Source: an uncultured Eubacteriales bacterium (GTDB lineage: Bacteria > Bacillota > Clostridia > Christensenellales > Aristaeellaceae). From it: a stretch of DNA of 64,000 nt. A program made the translations under genes and the position numbers. The stretch spans positions 1 through 64,000 of the forward strand of contig CACZHW010000007.1 of NCBI GenBank assembly GCA_902781095.1, given 5' to 3'. The notes under the pieces were generated by a model. It was given only the letters and a program-made list of their open reading frames with translations, did not search any database and was not told the DNA's origin. This document shows positions 1 through 8,483 of the stretch, one piece after another. How positions within the stretch are numbered: position 1 is the stretch's first letter; every line of letters begins with the position of its first letter.

Positions 1-429
1 GGGATACGGGTTATAAATCGTAAAGCTGTTGTTGCCTGCGGCAATATATGCCGCCATGGCATTGAACAGCGACCCGGTGATGTAATAGCTGGTGTAGTTT
101 CCGTAGAAAGAACCGTCAAAGGTGCCAAGCTCATCTCCGGTGTACTGCCAACCCGCAATGCCGGAGGCGATGCCATTCTGGTAGTTGGCTTTCCGCATGA
201 AAACGGTCTTTGTGCTTCCCGCACCATAGCCTGCTTTTGAAGCGTCAATATCCAGCCAGATACTGGTGATCACCTTGTTGGCAAGGTTCATGCCGACGAA
301 GCTGATAATACCAACGTTGTTGTAGCTGGAATCATAAAACTCCTGACTGGCATATCCATTCTTGGCATTGGAGGATGAATTGTAGTGCCTCGTGCACAGG
401 GACGCGCTGTAGGATACTGTGGATGCCAT
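1..429 (-). CDS. Phage virion-type protein, partial (runs off window start)
   Basis: An open frame of 143 codons runs from an ATG at 429 to the window edge with no stop, so the C-terminus is missing. A GAGGTG ribosome binding site lies about 5 bases upstream of the ATG. The product is rich in Ser, Tyr, Asn, Gly and Ala and has no membrane segment; it reads like a beta-rich phage tail or virion protein (many STY/NN runs, 'GSFYGNYTSYYITGSL'), but I recognise no precise family. It starts inside, and opposite to, the truncated phage DNA polymerase fragment that reads rightwards, so two phage pieces are joined head to head here. The virion assignment is inference from composition and neighbours; the reading frame and start are seen directly. 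Confidence 0.6.
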   Translation of the reverse strand, partial: MASTVSYSASLCTRHYNSSSNAKNGYASQEFYDSSYNNVGIISFVGMNLANKVITSIWLDIDASKAGYGAGSTKTVFMRKANYQNGIASGIAGWQYTGDELGTFDGSFYGNYTSYYITGSLFNAMAAYIAAGNNSFTIYNPYP

Positions 430-1779
430 GGGATCACCTCATTAACCGTTATAAATCAGGGAGAGATTGCCGTTTGTCTGCGGCTCGAAGGCAAAGTGAC
501 CGATGATGCTTTGTCCCGCGACGAGCTTTCCGCTGAAATGCAGCGGCTGACCAACATGGACAATCCCAACTCCGTAGCCCAGATGAAGCTATGGCTGGCT
601 GACCACGGGCTTGAGGTTGAATCGCTGGACAAGAAAGCCGTGAAGGAACTGCTGAAGACCGCGCCGCCGGAACTGGCCCAGGCGCTGGAACTCCGACAGC
701 AGCTTGCCCGGTCGAGCGTGAAAAAGTACATCGCCATGGAAAACTGTGTATGTGCTGACGGACGATGCCGTGGCATGTTTCAGTTCTATGGTGCCAACCG
801 TTCCGGACGCTGGGCTGGCAGGCTGATACAATTGCAGAATTTGCCGCAGAACCACATTCCAGATCTGGCCTCCGCCCGCAGCCTGGTGAAGGACGGAGAC
901 TATGAGATGCTCCGACTGCTGTATGAGGATGTACCCGATACGCTCAGCCAGCTGATCCGGACGGCGTTCGTGCCGAAACCCGGATACAAGTTTATCGTCA
1001 GCGACTTCAGCGCCATTGAAGCCAGGGTGATCGCGCACCTGGCCGGGGAGACCTGGCGCACGGAGGTGTTCCGCAGCAACGGCGACATTTACTGCGCCAG
1101 CGCAAGTCAGATGTTTCATGTGCCCGTGGAGAAGCACGGGATCAACGGTCATCTCCGGCAAAAAGGCAAAATCGCCGAGCTGGCTTTGGGCTACGGCGGC
1201 AGCAGCGGAGCCTTGCGGGCGATGGGCGGTTTGGAGATGGGCTTGAAAGAAGAGGAACTTCAACCGCTGGTCACAGCATGGCGCGAGTCCAATCCCAATA
1301 TTGTGTCTTTCTGGTGGGCAGTGGATGAGGCTGTGAAGAAAGCAATCCGGCAAAGGACAGAAACCGAAACACACGGCATCCGATTCACGTACCAGAGCGC
1401 CATGCTGTTTATCACCTTGCCCTCCGGCAGACGGCTCGCCTATGTGAAGCCGAAAATCGGAGTGAATAAGTTCGGCGGCGAATCCGTCACCTATGAAGGC
1501 GTCGGAGCCACCAAGAAGTGGGAGCGGATCGAAAGTTATGGCCCGAAATTCGTGGAAAACATTGTGCAGGCAATCTCGCGGGACATCCTGTGTTATGCCA
1601 TGCGGACGCTGCATCACTGCTTCATCTGCGGACACATCCACGACGAGCTTATCATCGAAGCCAGCAAGGGGGTGGATCTGCAGGCAATCTGTGAACAGAT
1701 GGGCCGTGTGCCGCCATGGCTTCCGGGAGCCGTGCTGCGGGCCGACGGGTACGAGACGGAATGGTACCGGAAGGATTGA
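385..1779 (+). CDS. Family A DNA polymerase of prophage type, N-terminally truncated
   Basis: The product is the polymerase half of a phage-type family A DNA polymerase. Visible signatures are 'GANRSGRWAGRLIQLQNLP' near residue 135, the palm motif A region 'FIVSDFSAIEARVIAHLAGE' near 200, the O-helix-like 'RQKGKIAELALGYGGS' near 258 and motif C 'HIHDELIIE' near 418. Phage enzymes of this family are usually about 600 to 650 residues and carry a 3'-5' exonuclease domain first; here family-like sequence begins only around base 450 and that domain is absent. The first 20 or so codons look unrelated and overlap the start of the opposing phage gene, so the GTG at 385 is probably not a genuine start. 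It is most likely a dead fragment that kept its open frame. A stem-loop follows the stop directly. Confidence 0.75.
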   Translation: MPRAQGRAVGYCGCHGITSLTVINQGEIAVCLRLEGKVTDDALSRDELSAEMQRLTNMDNPNSVAQMKLWLADHGLEVESLDKKAVKELLKTAPPELAQALELRQQLARSSVKKYIAMENCVCADGRCRGMFQFYGANRSGRWAGRLIQLQNLPQNHIPDLASARSLVKDGDYEMLRLLYEDVPDTLSQLIRTAFVPKPGYKFIVSDFSAIEARVIAHLAGETWRTEVFRSNGDIYCASASQMFHVPVEKHGINGHLRQKGKIAELALGYGGSSGALRAMGGLEMGLKEEELQPLVTAWRESNPNIVSFWWAVDEAVKKAIRQRTETETHGIRFTYQSAMLFITLPSGRRLAYVKPKIGVNKFGGESVTYEGVGATKKWERIESYGPKFVENIVQAISRDILCYAMRTLHHCFICGHIHDELIIEASKGVDLQAICEQMGRVPPWLPGAVLRADGYETEWYRKD

Positions 1780-1784
1780 AAAAA

Positions 1785-1808
1785 GCGCTCACCGTTGATG
1801 GTGAGCGC
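1785..1808 (-). terminator. Intrinsic terminator for the LAGLIDADG-like gene
   Basis: A perfect 9-bp stem (GCGCTCACC / GGTGAGCGC) with a 6-base loop. On the minus strand it is followed by a run of six T, so it best ends transcription of the minus-strand gene 1830-2867. It may also block read-through from the polymerase fragment. Confidence 0.8.
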
Positions 1809-1829
1809 ACTTATGCTAAGCTGAAAGTT

Positions 1830-2867
1830 TTAAATTGACAAGAAGCCCTTGTTAAAAGCATCCGGATATACAAAGTTTTTTTCGCCTATTGGAAACCTCA
1901 CAGTTATATGGGTTCGTGAGTCATCTAAGGAAAGAATAATACCTGATCCGAAAATTTTGTGTCGGACAGCAGCTCCTTCCTTTATTAAAGACTCATCGAA
2001 CAGATTCTTTGGTGGTGCTAAAATCGGCTTTGGCTCAGCAACTTCAGGTGCATTGCTTATCTGGTTTGCTTTTAATGGGAGAGACGCTTGCTGTCGATGC
2101 TCAATTTTTGAAGGCAAACTCGAATATACAATGGTAGTTAATCCAGGAAGCAGTTCGTTTTCCTGTTGCAGAATATATCGATCACCAAGAGCCTTTGAGA
2201 GAATTGAAATACGTGCTGGAGAAATATAGCCCACTGATTGTGCATACCTTGAGACACTTGCTGCAGCTACCCTAAGCTGTGGTTTTCTTGGTTCCCCACC
2301 TTCGAGTCGATCACGAGCATAGTTGCAATTGTATCGTATGCCTAACTGCGAAAGTATCCCTGAGAGAATATCCATGGAGTCATTATTGCCGCAGTCAAGA
2401 ACAATGTACCTGATATCACCTGTGGCTTTATTGATATCAATAGAGCTTCTACCATCAAAAGCCCCGAGTACAATGCATTTCTTTAAATCCAGTGACAGAT
2501 TTTTCAAAATGCTCTCCGTAAACGTACATACTTCCTTTGATGTTACATTTTCTGGAGTCTCAAATGATGCAGCAAAACCAATCTTGTTAGGAGTAAACCA
2601 ATTACGCATTACTAACTCGGTTTTATTATACATCTGAGCTTTCATGCCTTTAGTAAGACTCATAACCGAATTAAAATGCTTGGTCAGATCCTCGTTTGTG
2701 CAGTATCCAACATTATGCTTGGTAATCGCAAGCCAAGCTCGTTTATTCTGACCGTATAGTCTATAGCTTTCGTCGCCTGCTAATAGTGACCCCAGAAAAT
2801 AAGCAGAAGCAGGGGTAAACTCTCCATTAACAAGAATTCCTTGAATAGGGCATCGGTCAGTAATCAT
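1830..2867 (-). CDS. LAGLIDADG-like protein with C-terminal Tudor/KOW-like domain
   Basis: A protein of 345 residues. The start chosen is the ATG at 2867 because a GGAGG site lies 8 bases upstream; an ATG 33 bases further out has none. Two LAGLIDADG-like helices can be read: 'YFLGSLLAGDES' at residues 23-34 and 'IVLGAFDGRSSID' at 132-144, spaced as in single-chain two-motif homing endonucleases. The first lacks the usual second acidic residue and the second reads FDGRSS, so nuclease activity is uncertain. Residues about 297-338 ('EGAAVRHKIFGSGII', then 'FVYPDAF') resemble the small Tudor/KOW-like fold at the C-terminus of UvrD/PcrA helicases. It sits divergently next to the restriction-modification operon, sharing a 240-base promoter region, and has its own terminator. 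A regulatory or DNA-binding role is possible; the function is unknown. Confidence 0.6.
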   Translation of the reverse strand: MITDRCPIQGILVNGEFTPASAYFLGSLLAGDESYRLYGQNKRAWLAITKHNVGYCTNEDLTKHFNSVMSLTKGMKAQMYNKTELVMRNWFTPNKIGFAASFETPENVTSKEVCTFTESILKNLSLDLKKCIVLGAFDGRSSIDINKATGDIRYIVLDCGNNDSMDILSGILSQLGIRYNCNYARDRLEGGEPRKPQLRVAAASVSRYAQSVGYISPARISILSKALGDRYILQQENELLPGLTTIVYSSLPSKIEHRQQASLPLKANQISNAPEVAEPKPILAPPKNLFDESLIKEGAAVRHKIFGSGIILSLDDSRTHITVRFPIGEKNFVYPDAFNKGFLSI

Positions 2868-2906
2868 AGAGGAAACCTCCAATAAGCGGAATGTAGGCAC
2901 GCCATT

Positions 2907-2935
2907 ATTCTACACCAAACAAAGCTTTGAAACAA
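2907..2935 (-). promoter_or_regulatory. Promoter of the LAGLIDADG-like gene
   Basis: Read on the minus strand: -35 TTGTTT, a 17-base spacer, -10 TAGAAT. It lies about 40 bases upstream of the start at 2867. Confidence 0.5.
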
Positions 2936-3020
2936 TGAATTTGTAGGTAAAAATGAATGAACACATTTTTGAATTCGGATTATGAATGTAATCCCTTTTA
3001 TAATTGTAATTAAAATTTTG

Positions 3021-3040
3021 ATTCTAAAGAGAATTAGAAT
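3021..3040. promoter_or_regulatory. Palindrome upstream of the restriction-modification operon
   Basis: A perfect 7-bp inverted repeat, ATTCTAA then six bases then TTAGAAT, ends where the -35 area of the operon promoter begins. Its position suits an operator for the Phd/YefM-like protein encoded next, or for the divergent gene product; the binding partner is inference. Confidence 0.45.
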
Positions 3041-3071
3041 TGCAATTTGAATGACTATATGGTAGTATAAT
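3040..3071 (+). promoter_or_regulatory. Promoter of the restriction-modification operon
   Basis: A consensus -10 TATAAT is at 3066-3071. The -35 is poor: TTGCAA at 3040-3045 is 20 bases away. A weak -35 beside a palindrome suggests controlled expression. A strong AAGGAGGGAG ribosome binding site follows, just before the ATG at 3108. Confidence 0.55.
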
Positions 3072-3107
3072 ACATGGATTATTTTGTGGTAAGGAGGGAG
3101 ACAACGC

Positions 3108-3314
3108 ATGGCTGAAAAGAAACCCAAAGCCCCAATGGAGCATATAAACATTGGCGAGTTCAACCATGGACAGTCTTCAAAGATATTACGGTCTTTAGTT
3201 GAGACTGACAAAACTGCTTTCATTCAGAAGAATGGAAAGCCAATAGCCGTTGTTATGTCGTATGAGAGGTTTCAGAGGATGTTTGAAAAAGGCATCGACA
3301 TCAACGAGTATTGA
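3108..3314 (+). CDS. Phd/YefM-like antitoxin-fold regulator heading the R-M operon
   Basis: A 68-residue protein that matches the Phd/YefM antitoxin pattern: 'INIGEFN' strand, helix 'SSKILRSLVETDKTAFIQ', then 'KNGKPIAVVMSYERFQRM' ending in a short charged tail. Proteins of this family bind palindromic operators through the N-terminal domain and neutralise a toxin through the C-terminal tail. Here the tail is very short and no RelE, Doc or PIN-type toxin follows; instead the next gene, 20 bases on, is a DNA methyltransferase. This suggests it has been recruited as an operon regulator, analogous to the C proteins of other restriction systems. The fold assignment rests on the pattern of residues; the regulatory role is inferred from the palindrome at 3021-3040 and from gene order. 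Confidence 0.7.
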   Translation: MAEKKPKAPMEHINIGEFNHGQSSKILRSLVETDKTAFIQKNGKPIAVVMSYERFQRMFEKGIDINEY

Positions 3315-3334
3315 TTAAAGGAGGGCTTTCCCGC

Positions 3335-4060
3335 ATGGCTGATATCACTTTGCTAAACTCAGATTGCCTGACCGCAATGAAGAATATAGATGAATCCTCT
3401 GTGGATCTGATTCTCACTGATCCACCTTATAATCTCGGCAGGTTTATGGAAAAACGCGCAACAAATCTTCACCGTATGCGCGACAACTTTTTCGGAGCCG
3501 CAGGATGGGACGATATGGAATTTGACGAATGGGAAAAGTCCATGGACAGTTTCTTTGAATCTGCTGCTCGAATCATGAAAAAAGGCGGATCGATGATTGT
3601 TTTTATGGCAATTATCAAGGTCGAGTCAATTATCAATCTTGCCCAAAAACATGGCTTTTACTATAAGACGACTGGAATATGGCACAAAAGGAATCCAATG
3701 CCACGAAATATGAATCTCCATTTTGTTAACTCTACTGAAGCGTGGGTCTATTTCGTGTATAAAGCTCATACTGGTACTTTCAACAATAACGGGAAGGTAC
3801 TACATGATTTTGTTGAAACGTCAGTTACCCCTTCAAGTGAAAGAAAATATGGAAAACATCCAACGCAAAAGCCCGTAGCTCTAATGGAACATTTTGTGTC
3901 CATACTTTCAAATGAAGGGGATCTCGTTTTCGATCCCTTTATGGGCAGCGGTTCAACGGGAGTAGCTGCTGTATCATGTGGAAGAAGATTCACTGGTGTG
4001 GAGCTCGACAAAAAATACTATACCATAGCGCAACAGCGGATTGAGGAGGAAGCCAAATGA
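3335..4060 (+). CDS. Site-specific DNA methyltransferase, beta class (N6-adenine or N4-cytosine)
   Basis: This modifies an exocyclic amino group in the recognition site using S-adenosylmethionine. Motif IV is 'LTDPPYNLG' (DPPY at residues 29-32) and comes before the SAM-binding motif I 'FDPFMGSGSTGVAAV' near residue 199, the order of the beta class. The start at 3335 is chosen because AAAGGAGGG lies 10 bases upstream. At 241 residues it is compact and has no separate large recognition domain. It overlaps the next methyltransferase by the ATGA at 4057-4060, so the two are translationally coupled. DPPY is seen in both adenine and some cytosine-N4 enzymes, so the base modified cannot be decided from sequence alone. 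It probably protects one strand of an asymmetric site. Confidence 0.88.
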   Translation: MADITLLNSDCLTAMKNIDESSVDLILTDPPYNLGRFMEKRATNLHRMRDNFFGAAGWDDMEFDEWEKSMDSFFESAARIMKKGGSMIVFMAIIKVESIINLAQKHGFYYKTTGIWHKRNPMPRNMNLHFVNSTEAWVYFVYKAHTGTFNNNGKVLHDFVETSVTPSSERKYGKHPTQKPVALMEHFVSILSNEGDLVFDPFMGSGSTGVAAVSCGRRFTGVELDKKYYTIAQQRIEEEAK

Positions 4061-5139
4061 AACCTACAGTAATTGACCTGTTTGCAGGCGTTGGCGGGTT
4101 ATCTCTTGGCTTCGAGATGGCCGGATTCAATGTACTACTCGCTAATGAGTACGATCCGTCTATCGCGTCAGCTTATGAGTTGAATCACCCAAAAACAAAA
4201 ATGATTGTTGGGGACATTACATCGCTGAACTTGGACGAGGTGTTTGGTAAATACTCTGGGAAAGTAGATGTAATTATAGGTGGCCCTCCGTGCCAGGGGT
4301 TTTCACAAAAAGGGCAGCGGAAAACAATTCATGATGAAAGGAATTTCCTGTTTAAATACTATGTAAAAGTCGTTGGATTAGTTCGCCCACGTTATTTTGT
4401 AATGGAGAACGTCCCTAATCTTCTCACATCCGAGGGAGGATATTTTAAGCAAGAAATCGAAAAGCTGTTTAATGATATGGGTTATTCACTTTCCATGGGA
4501 GTTCTAAACGCTTCGGATTATGGTGTTCCTCAGAATCGAAGGAGAGCTGTCATTATAGGTAAACGGGATGGGTTGGCACCAGCGCTCCCTGCTGCATCTC
4601 CCAACGGTGTAACCATTTGGGATGCAATTAGCGATCTTGCATTCCTTGAATCCGGAGAGGGCAATGAAGTACAGGAGTACCCCACACCACCGCAGAGTGA
4701 TTATGAACGAGAATTAAGGCATGGATCTACTCAGTTGGTCAATCATGTAGCCACCAAGCACTCCGATCTCGCACTTGAAAGGCTCAGAATGATTCCTCCC
4801 AATGCAGGCCGCGAAGTCCTCCCTCAGGAGCACTTAACAAAATCGATTTACAGCGGCACATGGACACGGATGCGCAAGGATGAGATATCAGTCACTATTA
4901 CAACAAGGTTTGACACACCTTCATCAGGGAAGTTCACTCATCCATATTTGCATCGCGCCATTACTGTTAGAGAAGCAGCAAGAATTCAGTCTTTTCCGGA
5001 CACATTCATTTTTACCGGAAACAAGAGTTCTCAAATGAAGCAGGTTGGAAACGCTGTTCCACCACTTCTTGCTAAAGCAGTTGCCGGAGCAATAATGCAT
5101 GATATTGAGGAGGATGCGAAAAATGACGAGACCAGATAA
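4057..5139 (+). CDS. DNA (cytosine-5)-methyltransferase of the R-M system
   Basis: All the main C5-methyltransferase motifs are present in order: motif I 'DLFAGVGG' at residues 7-14, motif IV 'GGPPCQGF' with the catalytic Cys near residue 79, motif VI 'ENV' near 117, motif VIII 'QNRRR' near 159 and motif X 'GNAVPP' near 331. The length of 360 residues is typical. It is the second of two methyltransferases in this operon, as in LlaJI-type systems where two enzymes protect the two strands of an asymmetric site; here the pair is of mixed chemistry. It overlaps its upstream partner by four bases, and its own 3' end overlaps the next gene by 17 bases. Confidence 0.93.
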   Translation: MKPTVIDLFAGVGGLSLGFEMAGFNVLLANEYDPSIASAYELNHPKTKMIVGDITSLNLDEVFGKYSGKVDVIIGGPPCQGFSQKGQRKTIHDERNFLFKYYVKVVGLVRPRYFVMENVPNLLTSEGGYFKQEIEKLFNDMGYSLSMGVLNASDYGVPQNRRRAVIIGKRDGLAPALPAASPNGVTIWDAISDLAFLESGEGNEVQEYPTPPQSDYERELRHGSTQLVNHVATKHSDLALERLRMIPPNAGREVLPQEHLTKSIYSGTWTRMRKDEISVTITTRFDTPSSGKFTHPYLHRAITVREAARIQSFPDTFIFTGNKSSQMKQVGNAVPPLLAKAVAGAIMHDIEEDAKNDETR

Positions 5140-7099
5140 TATGCCGGTTTATGATGAGCTCGACCTGAAGCTCGGGATCAAGTCCTCTCTTCCCAACCCC
5201 AAGGCAACAGTTGGACTGGCTTTGCTCATTTACGAGAGTATGGGGGCGCCTGCAACCGTTCAATACTGCATACCTAATGGGGATGGTCTTGTCGTAGAGG
5301 AAAGTGTATTAAACTCAATTGTCGCATATGCGGGGGAAATATTCGCAGAAAACGAGATCGATCCCAGCGACGCTGGAACGATTATCAACAACAATCAGCT
5401 CTTCAAATCACAACTTGAAGCATTGATTGTGGCTTTTGAATTAGTTTGGAAATTATGCAAAGTTACTTTCGTTGATAAATCAAAGCCAGCAAGTGCCGAA
5501 AGGACAGGCGGTATCCGCTATCCGAAGCAGCTTGCCTTTTCGTCAAACTGTGACATTATTCATTGTGCGTTTAGTGGAGAAAAAATCGAATACACAAAAG
5601 TATTATTGTCATGGATAGGATTCAGCGTAGAATTTAATGATGAATATCAACAATCCTTATTGAAGATATTGACTGCGTTTGCTGAAAACGCGGTATTTAA
5701 GATGACAGATGGTCTTCGGGAAGTCATCTTTAATCAACTAAGTGTCTATCGCAAGCTATATGAATCCGGGGAATCTGTTGATATTAATGGAGATCGTGAA
5801 GCCAAAGGCCCGCTTCGCATTCTCAAATCATTGCTGGCCGATGGTATGAATCCCTATCTTTCCTATTCGAATAATGGAAATGTTTCCACCAGTACCGAAG
5901 ATGATACGTTAAGCAAGTATCTAAACCGCGTGGAGACTTTTTTGCGTTTATCAGCCACGAAAGTTGTGGGTATTGAGGATCTGAATGCCGAAACAGAAGG
6001 AATTGCTGTTGAGGAGCTGGAAGAACGGCGTTTAACTACAGGGACAAACATACTTTTATATGGAGTTCCTGGTTCCGGCAAGAGTTGGACTATTCAGCAT
6101 GAGTATTGTACCGACGATAGCATTGTAGAGAGACTTGTTTTTCATCCTGATTATACATATTCTGATTTTGTGGGACAAATTTTACCAGATGTTGATGATC
6201 AGGGTTTAGTGACGTATAAATACACCCCTGGCCCTTTCACAACGATACTCAGAGATGCCTATGCCGATCCCACACATAAATATATCCTTGTTATTGAGGA
6301 AATAAATCGCGGAAACGCACCGGCTATTTTCGGAGAAGTTTTCCAGCTATTGGATCGGAAAGTCGAACAGAAAGATGGGGATGATGGTTATCCAGTAGGT
6401 ACAAGTGAATATGGAATAACAAACCCCAATATGGCTATAATAATCTACGGTGACCGCAAGCAAAAAGTGAGAATTCCTTCTAATCTCTCAATTATAGGCA
6501 CAATGAACACCTCCGACCAGAATGTCTTTACGTTAGATACCGCTTTCCAGCGTAGGTGGAAAATGCGCTTGATTGAGAATAGTTTTGAAAATGTTCGCCC
6601 CTCGCTTGCTAACTGTCCAATACTTGATACAGGCGTTACATGGAAGCATTTCTGTGAAGTTATCAATAAGCAGATCGTTGGTAATAAAGCAAAAATGGCT
6701 TCTTCAGAGGACAAACGTCTTGGTGTATATTTTGTACACGAAAGCGATCTTAAGCACGATAATGGTGATGAGCCCAAAGAGCATGATACACTTCTCGCTG
6801 AACTCAATGCGCTATTGCAAGCAGAAATGAATAAATCAATTACTACTTCGCAGAAAACACGGTTAGATGAAATTCGCTCTGCACTCATTCAAAATAGAAT
6901 CTTCCCAGAAAAGGTAATCAAATATCTCTGGGATGATGCTTTTAAGTTTAACACTGGAGCTATATTTGATACCGAAGAAAATAAAGATCTTGATTCACTT
7001 GAAGCCGTCATACGCATGTTTGTATTGGAAAATCGAGGAAAGGATCGATTCAGGATTTTCAAGAGTGCAATTAGAGACCTACTATTTGAGGAGCCTTAA
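5123..7099 (+). CDS. McrB-like AAA+ GTPase, motor subunit of LlaJI-type restriction enzyme
   Basis: A 658-residue protein with an N-terminal region of about 300 residues (probably the target-recognition part) and a C-terminal McrB-family AAA+ module. Walker A is 'GVPGSGKS' at residues 314-321, Walker B 'VIEEINRGN' near 389 and sensor 1 'GTMNTSD' near 459, all characteristic of the McrB branch, which hydrolyses GTP. The ATG at 5123 is preferred because GAGGAGGA lies directly upstream and the preceding in-frame start has no such site. With the product of the next gene it should form a nucleotide-driven translocating nuclease. LlaJI R1 and BsuMI YdiS are known proteins of this architecture. The N-terminal domain is not recognisable to me, so the target site is unknown. 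Confidence 0.85.
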   Translation: MTRPDNMPVYDELDLKLGIKSSLPNPKATVGLALLIYESMGAPATVQYCIPNGDGLVVEESVLNSIVAYAGEIFAENEIDPSDAGTIINNNQLFKSQLEALIVAFELVWKLCKVTFVDKSKPASAERTGGIRYPKQLAFSSNCDIIHCAFSGEKIEYTKVLLSWIGFSVEFNDEYQQSLLKILTAFAENAVFKMTDGLREVIFNQLSVYRKLYESGESVDINGDREAKGPLRILKSLLADGMNPYLSYSNNGNVSTSTEDDTLSKYLNRVETFLRLSATKVVGIEDLNAETEGIAVEELEERRLTTGTNILLYGVPGSGKSWTIQHEYCTDDSIVERLVFHPDYTYSDFVGQILPDVDDQGLVTYKYTPGPFTTILRDAYADPTHKYILVIEEINRGNAPAIFGEVFQLLDRKVEQKDGDDGYPVGTSEYGITNPNMAIIIYGDRKQKVRIPSNLSIIGTMNTSDQNVFTLDTAFQRRWKMRLIENSFENVRPSLANCPILDTGVTWKHFCEVINKQIVGNKAKMASSEDKRLGVYFVHESDLKHDNGDEPKEHDTLLAELNALLQAEMNKSITTSQKTRLDEIRSALIQNRIFPEKVIKYLWDDAFKFNTGAIFDTEENKDLDSLEAVIRMFVLENRGKDRFRIFKSAIRDLLFEEP

Positions 7100-7129
7100 T
7101 GCGTTTGGCCGCAAAGGTGGTGATTAGTT

Positions 7130-8479
7130 ATGCCAAGTACAGCACAGTTTAGAAATGCTGAAACTGTTGATAGAATACTTCCTAATATCGATCAAGACAT
7201 GGCACGGCGCAACATCACTCTTAGACAAATGTGCCACATAAACGATAATAGCGAAGGTGACAGTTTTGTTGGCGTAAAAGCTGACACTAATGGGATGACA
7301 GTCTATTTTCCTATTGGTTACGAATTGCCCGAAGATGATGATGATCTGCGGGTTGATATTCATAATCTCTTTGGTGTCTTGGCAGCATTCATGAAAGAAG
7401 ATAGCCACATAGAATCTCCTGATTTTTCAGGCCCCGTTTCTGTGGATTTCCCAATGCATGCATATATTCAGGTGATAAGGAATTTCCTTAACACCGGGCA
7501 TTATTATGTTGAGACAGAAGCACAGTTTACAACAGCAACCAAAGGTACACCGCACTGGCCAAGAACTTTCAAAGATCAAATGGGGCTTGTTCAGAAAAAT
7601 GGTTCTATTATATTCACTCAGATGACCGTTCGTAAACAAACGCCTAATGCAAACAAGAAGATTACCCAGATTCATCAGTTCTGTGTACATGAAGCCTTTT
7701 CTAAAATGGGGGCAATCTATGTTTCTTTCGTTCCAGAAGAGCCTGCACAGTGCCCGAGCATAACCGAGTCAATCACCATTCTGACAGACAGGATTAATCA
7801 TACCAATAACGAAGTGGATCGTGACTTGTTTTTGGCCATGCGTCATATTCTTGCATACAAGGATTCAGAAAGCGACAATCATCGTTTCTTCTTTGGAACT
7901 GATCGATTTGAATATGTCTGGCAGAGTATGATAGATGCGGCATTCGGGATTCCCAACAAAGACCAATTCTTCCCGAAAGCAACCTGGCTCCTTGATTATG
8001 GAACCGCGTCCATGAGAAAGCGTACTTCTCTGCAGCCTGATTCAATTATGATATACGGTGATAAGTACTATGTTCTTGACGCCAAGTGCTATCGGTATGG
8101 GTGGACTGAAAACCCAGATCACCTGCCTGGGGGGCCGGACATCAACAAACAAATCACCTATGGGGAGTTTATTGAACGTACCAGAGCAATCCCAAATGAG
8201 CGGCTGTTCAATGCATTCATTCTCCCATATAATAAAAGGAAAAATTACTTTAAGCTGAGTGGTGATATCGAAAACGTTGGCGAGGCGGTCGGTAACTGGA
8301 GATTCGATCCCGCCAATCCTCACATGAAGAATTATGAACGTGTACAAGGAATTGTGGTGGATACAAGGTATCTCATGTATAACTATATCGGTACCCCGGA
8401 AGAACAAAAACGTGCTCTCGCGCAATGTATTGAGAGAGTTTTGTCCCGCCCAGACATTAACCCTCAGATGATTCGATAA
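7130..8479 (+). CDS. LlaJI-family restriction endonuclease subunit (McrC-like)
   Basis: A 449-residue protein resembling LlaJI R2 and Bacillus YdjA, the nuclease partners of McrB-like motors. Family-like features include 'FPIGYELPEDDDDLR' near residue 62, 'QVIRNFLNTGHYY' near 115 and 'WPRTFKDQMGLVQKNGSIIF' near 143. A PD-(D/E)xK nuclease core is visible as P303-D304 followed by D317-A-K319 ('QPDSIMIYG', 'YYVLDAKCY'). The start ATG is preceded by AAAGGTGGTGA. It is the last gene of the operon and is closed by a strong terminator. Complex formation with the GTPase encoded directly upstream, and cleavage dependent on GTP, are expected from the family rather than shown here. Confidence 0.82.
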   Translation: MPSTAQFRNAETVDRILPNIDQDMARRNITLRQMCHINDNSEGDSFVGVKADTNGMTVYFPIGYELPEDDDDLRVDIHNLFGVLAAFMKEDSHIESPDFSGPVSVDFPMHAYIQVIRNFLNTGHYYVETEAQFTTATKGTPHWPRTFKDQMGLVQKNGSIIFTQMTVRKQTPNANKKITQIHQFCVHEAFSKMGAIYVSFVPEEPAQCPSITESITILTDRINHTNNEVDRDLFLAMRHILAYKDSESDNHRFFFGTDRFEYVWQSMIDAAFGIPNKDQFFPKATWLLDYGTASMRKRTSLQPDSIMIYGDKYYVLDAKCYRYGWTENPDHLPGGPDINKQITYGEFIERTRAIPNERLFNAFILPYNKRKNYFKLSGDIENVGEAVGNWRFDPANPHMKNYERVQGIVVDTRYLMYNYIGTPEEQKRALAQCIERVLSRPDINPQMIR

Positions 8480-8483
8480 GTAT

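Noticed and set aside
3108..3314. Complete type II toxin-antitoxin module
   Set aside because: Only an antitoxin-like protein is present; the next gene is a methyltransferase and no toxin family was recognised.
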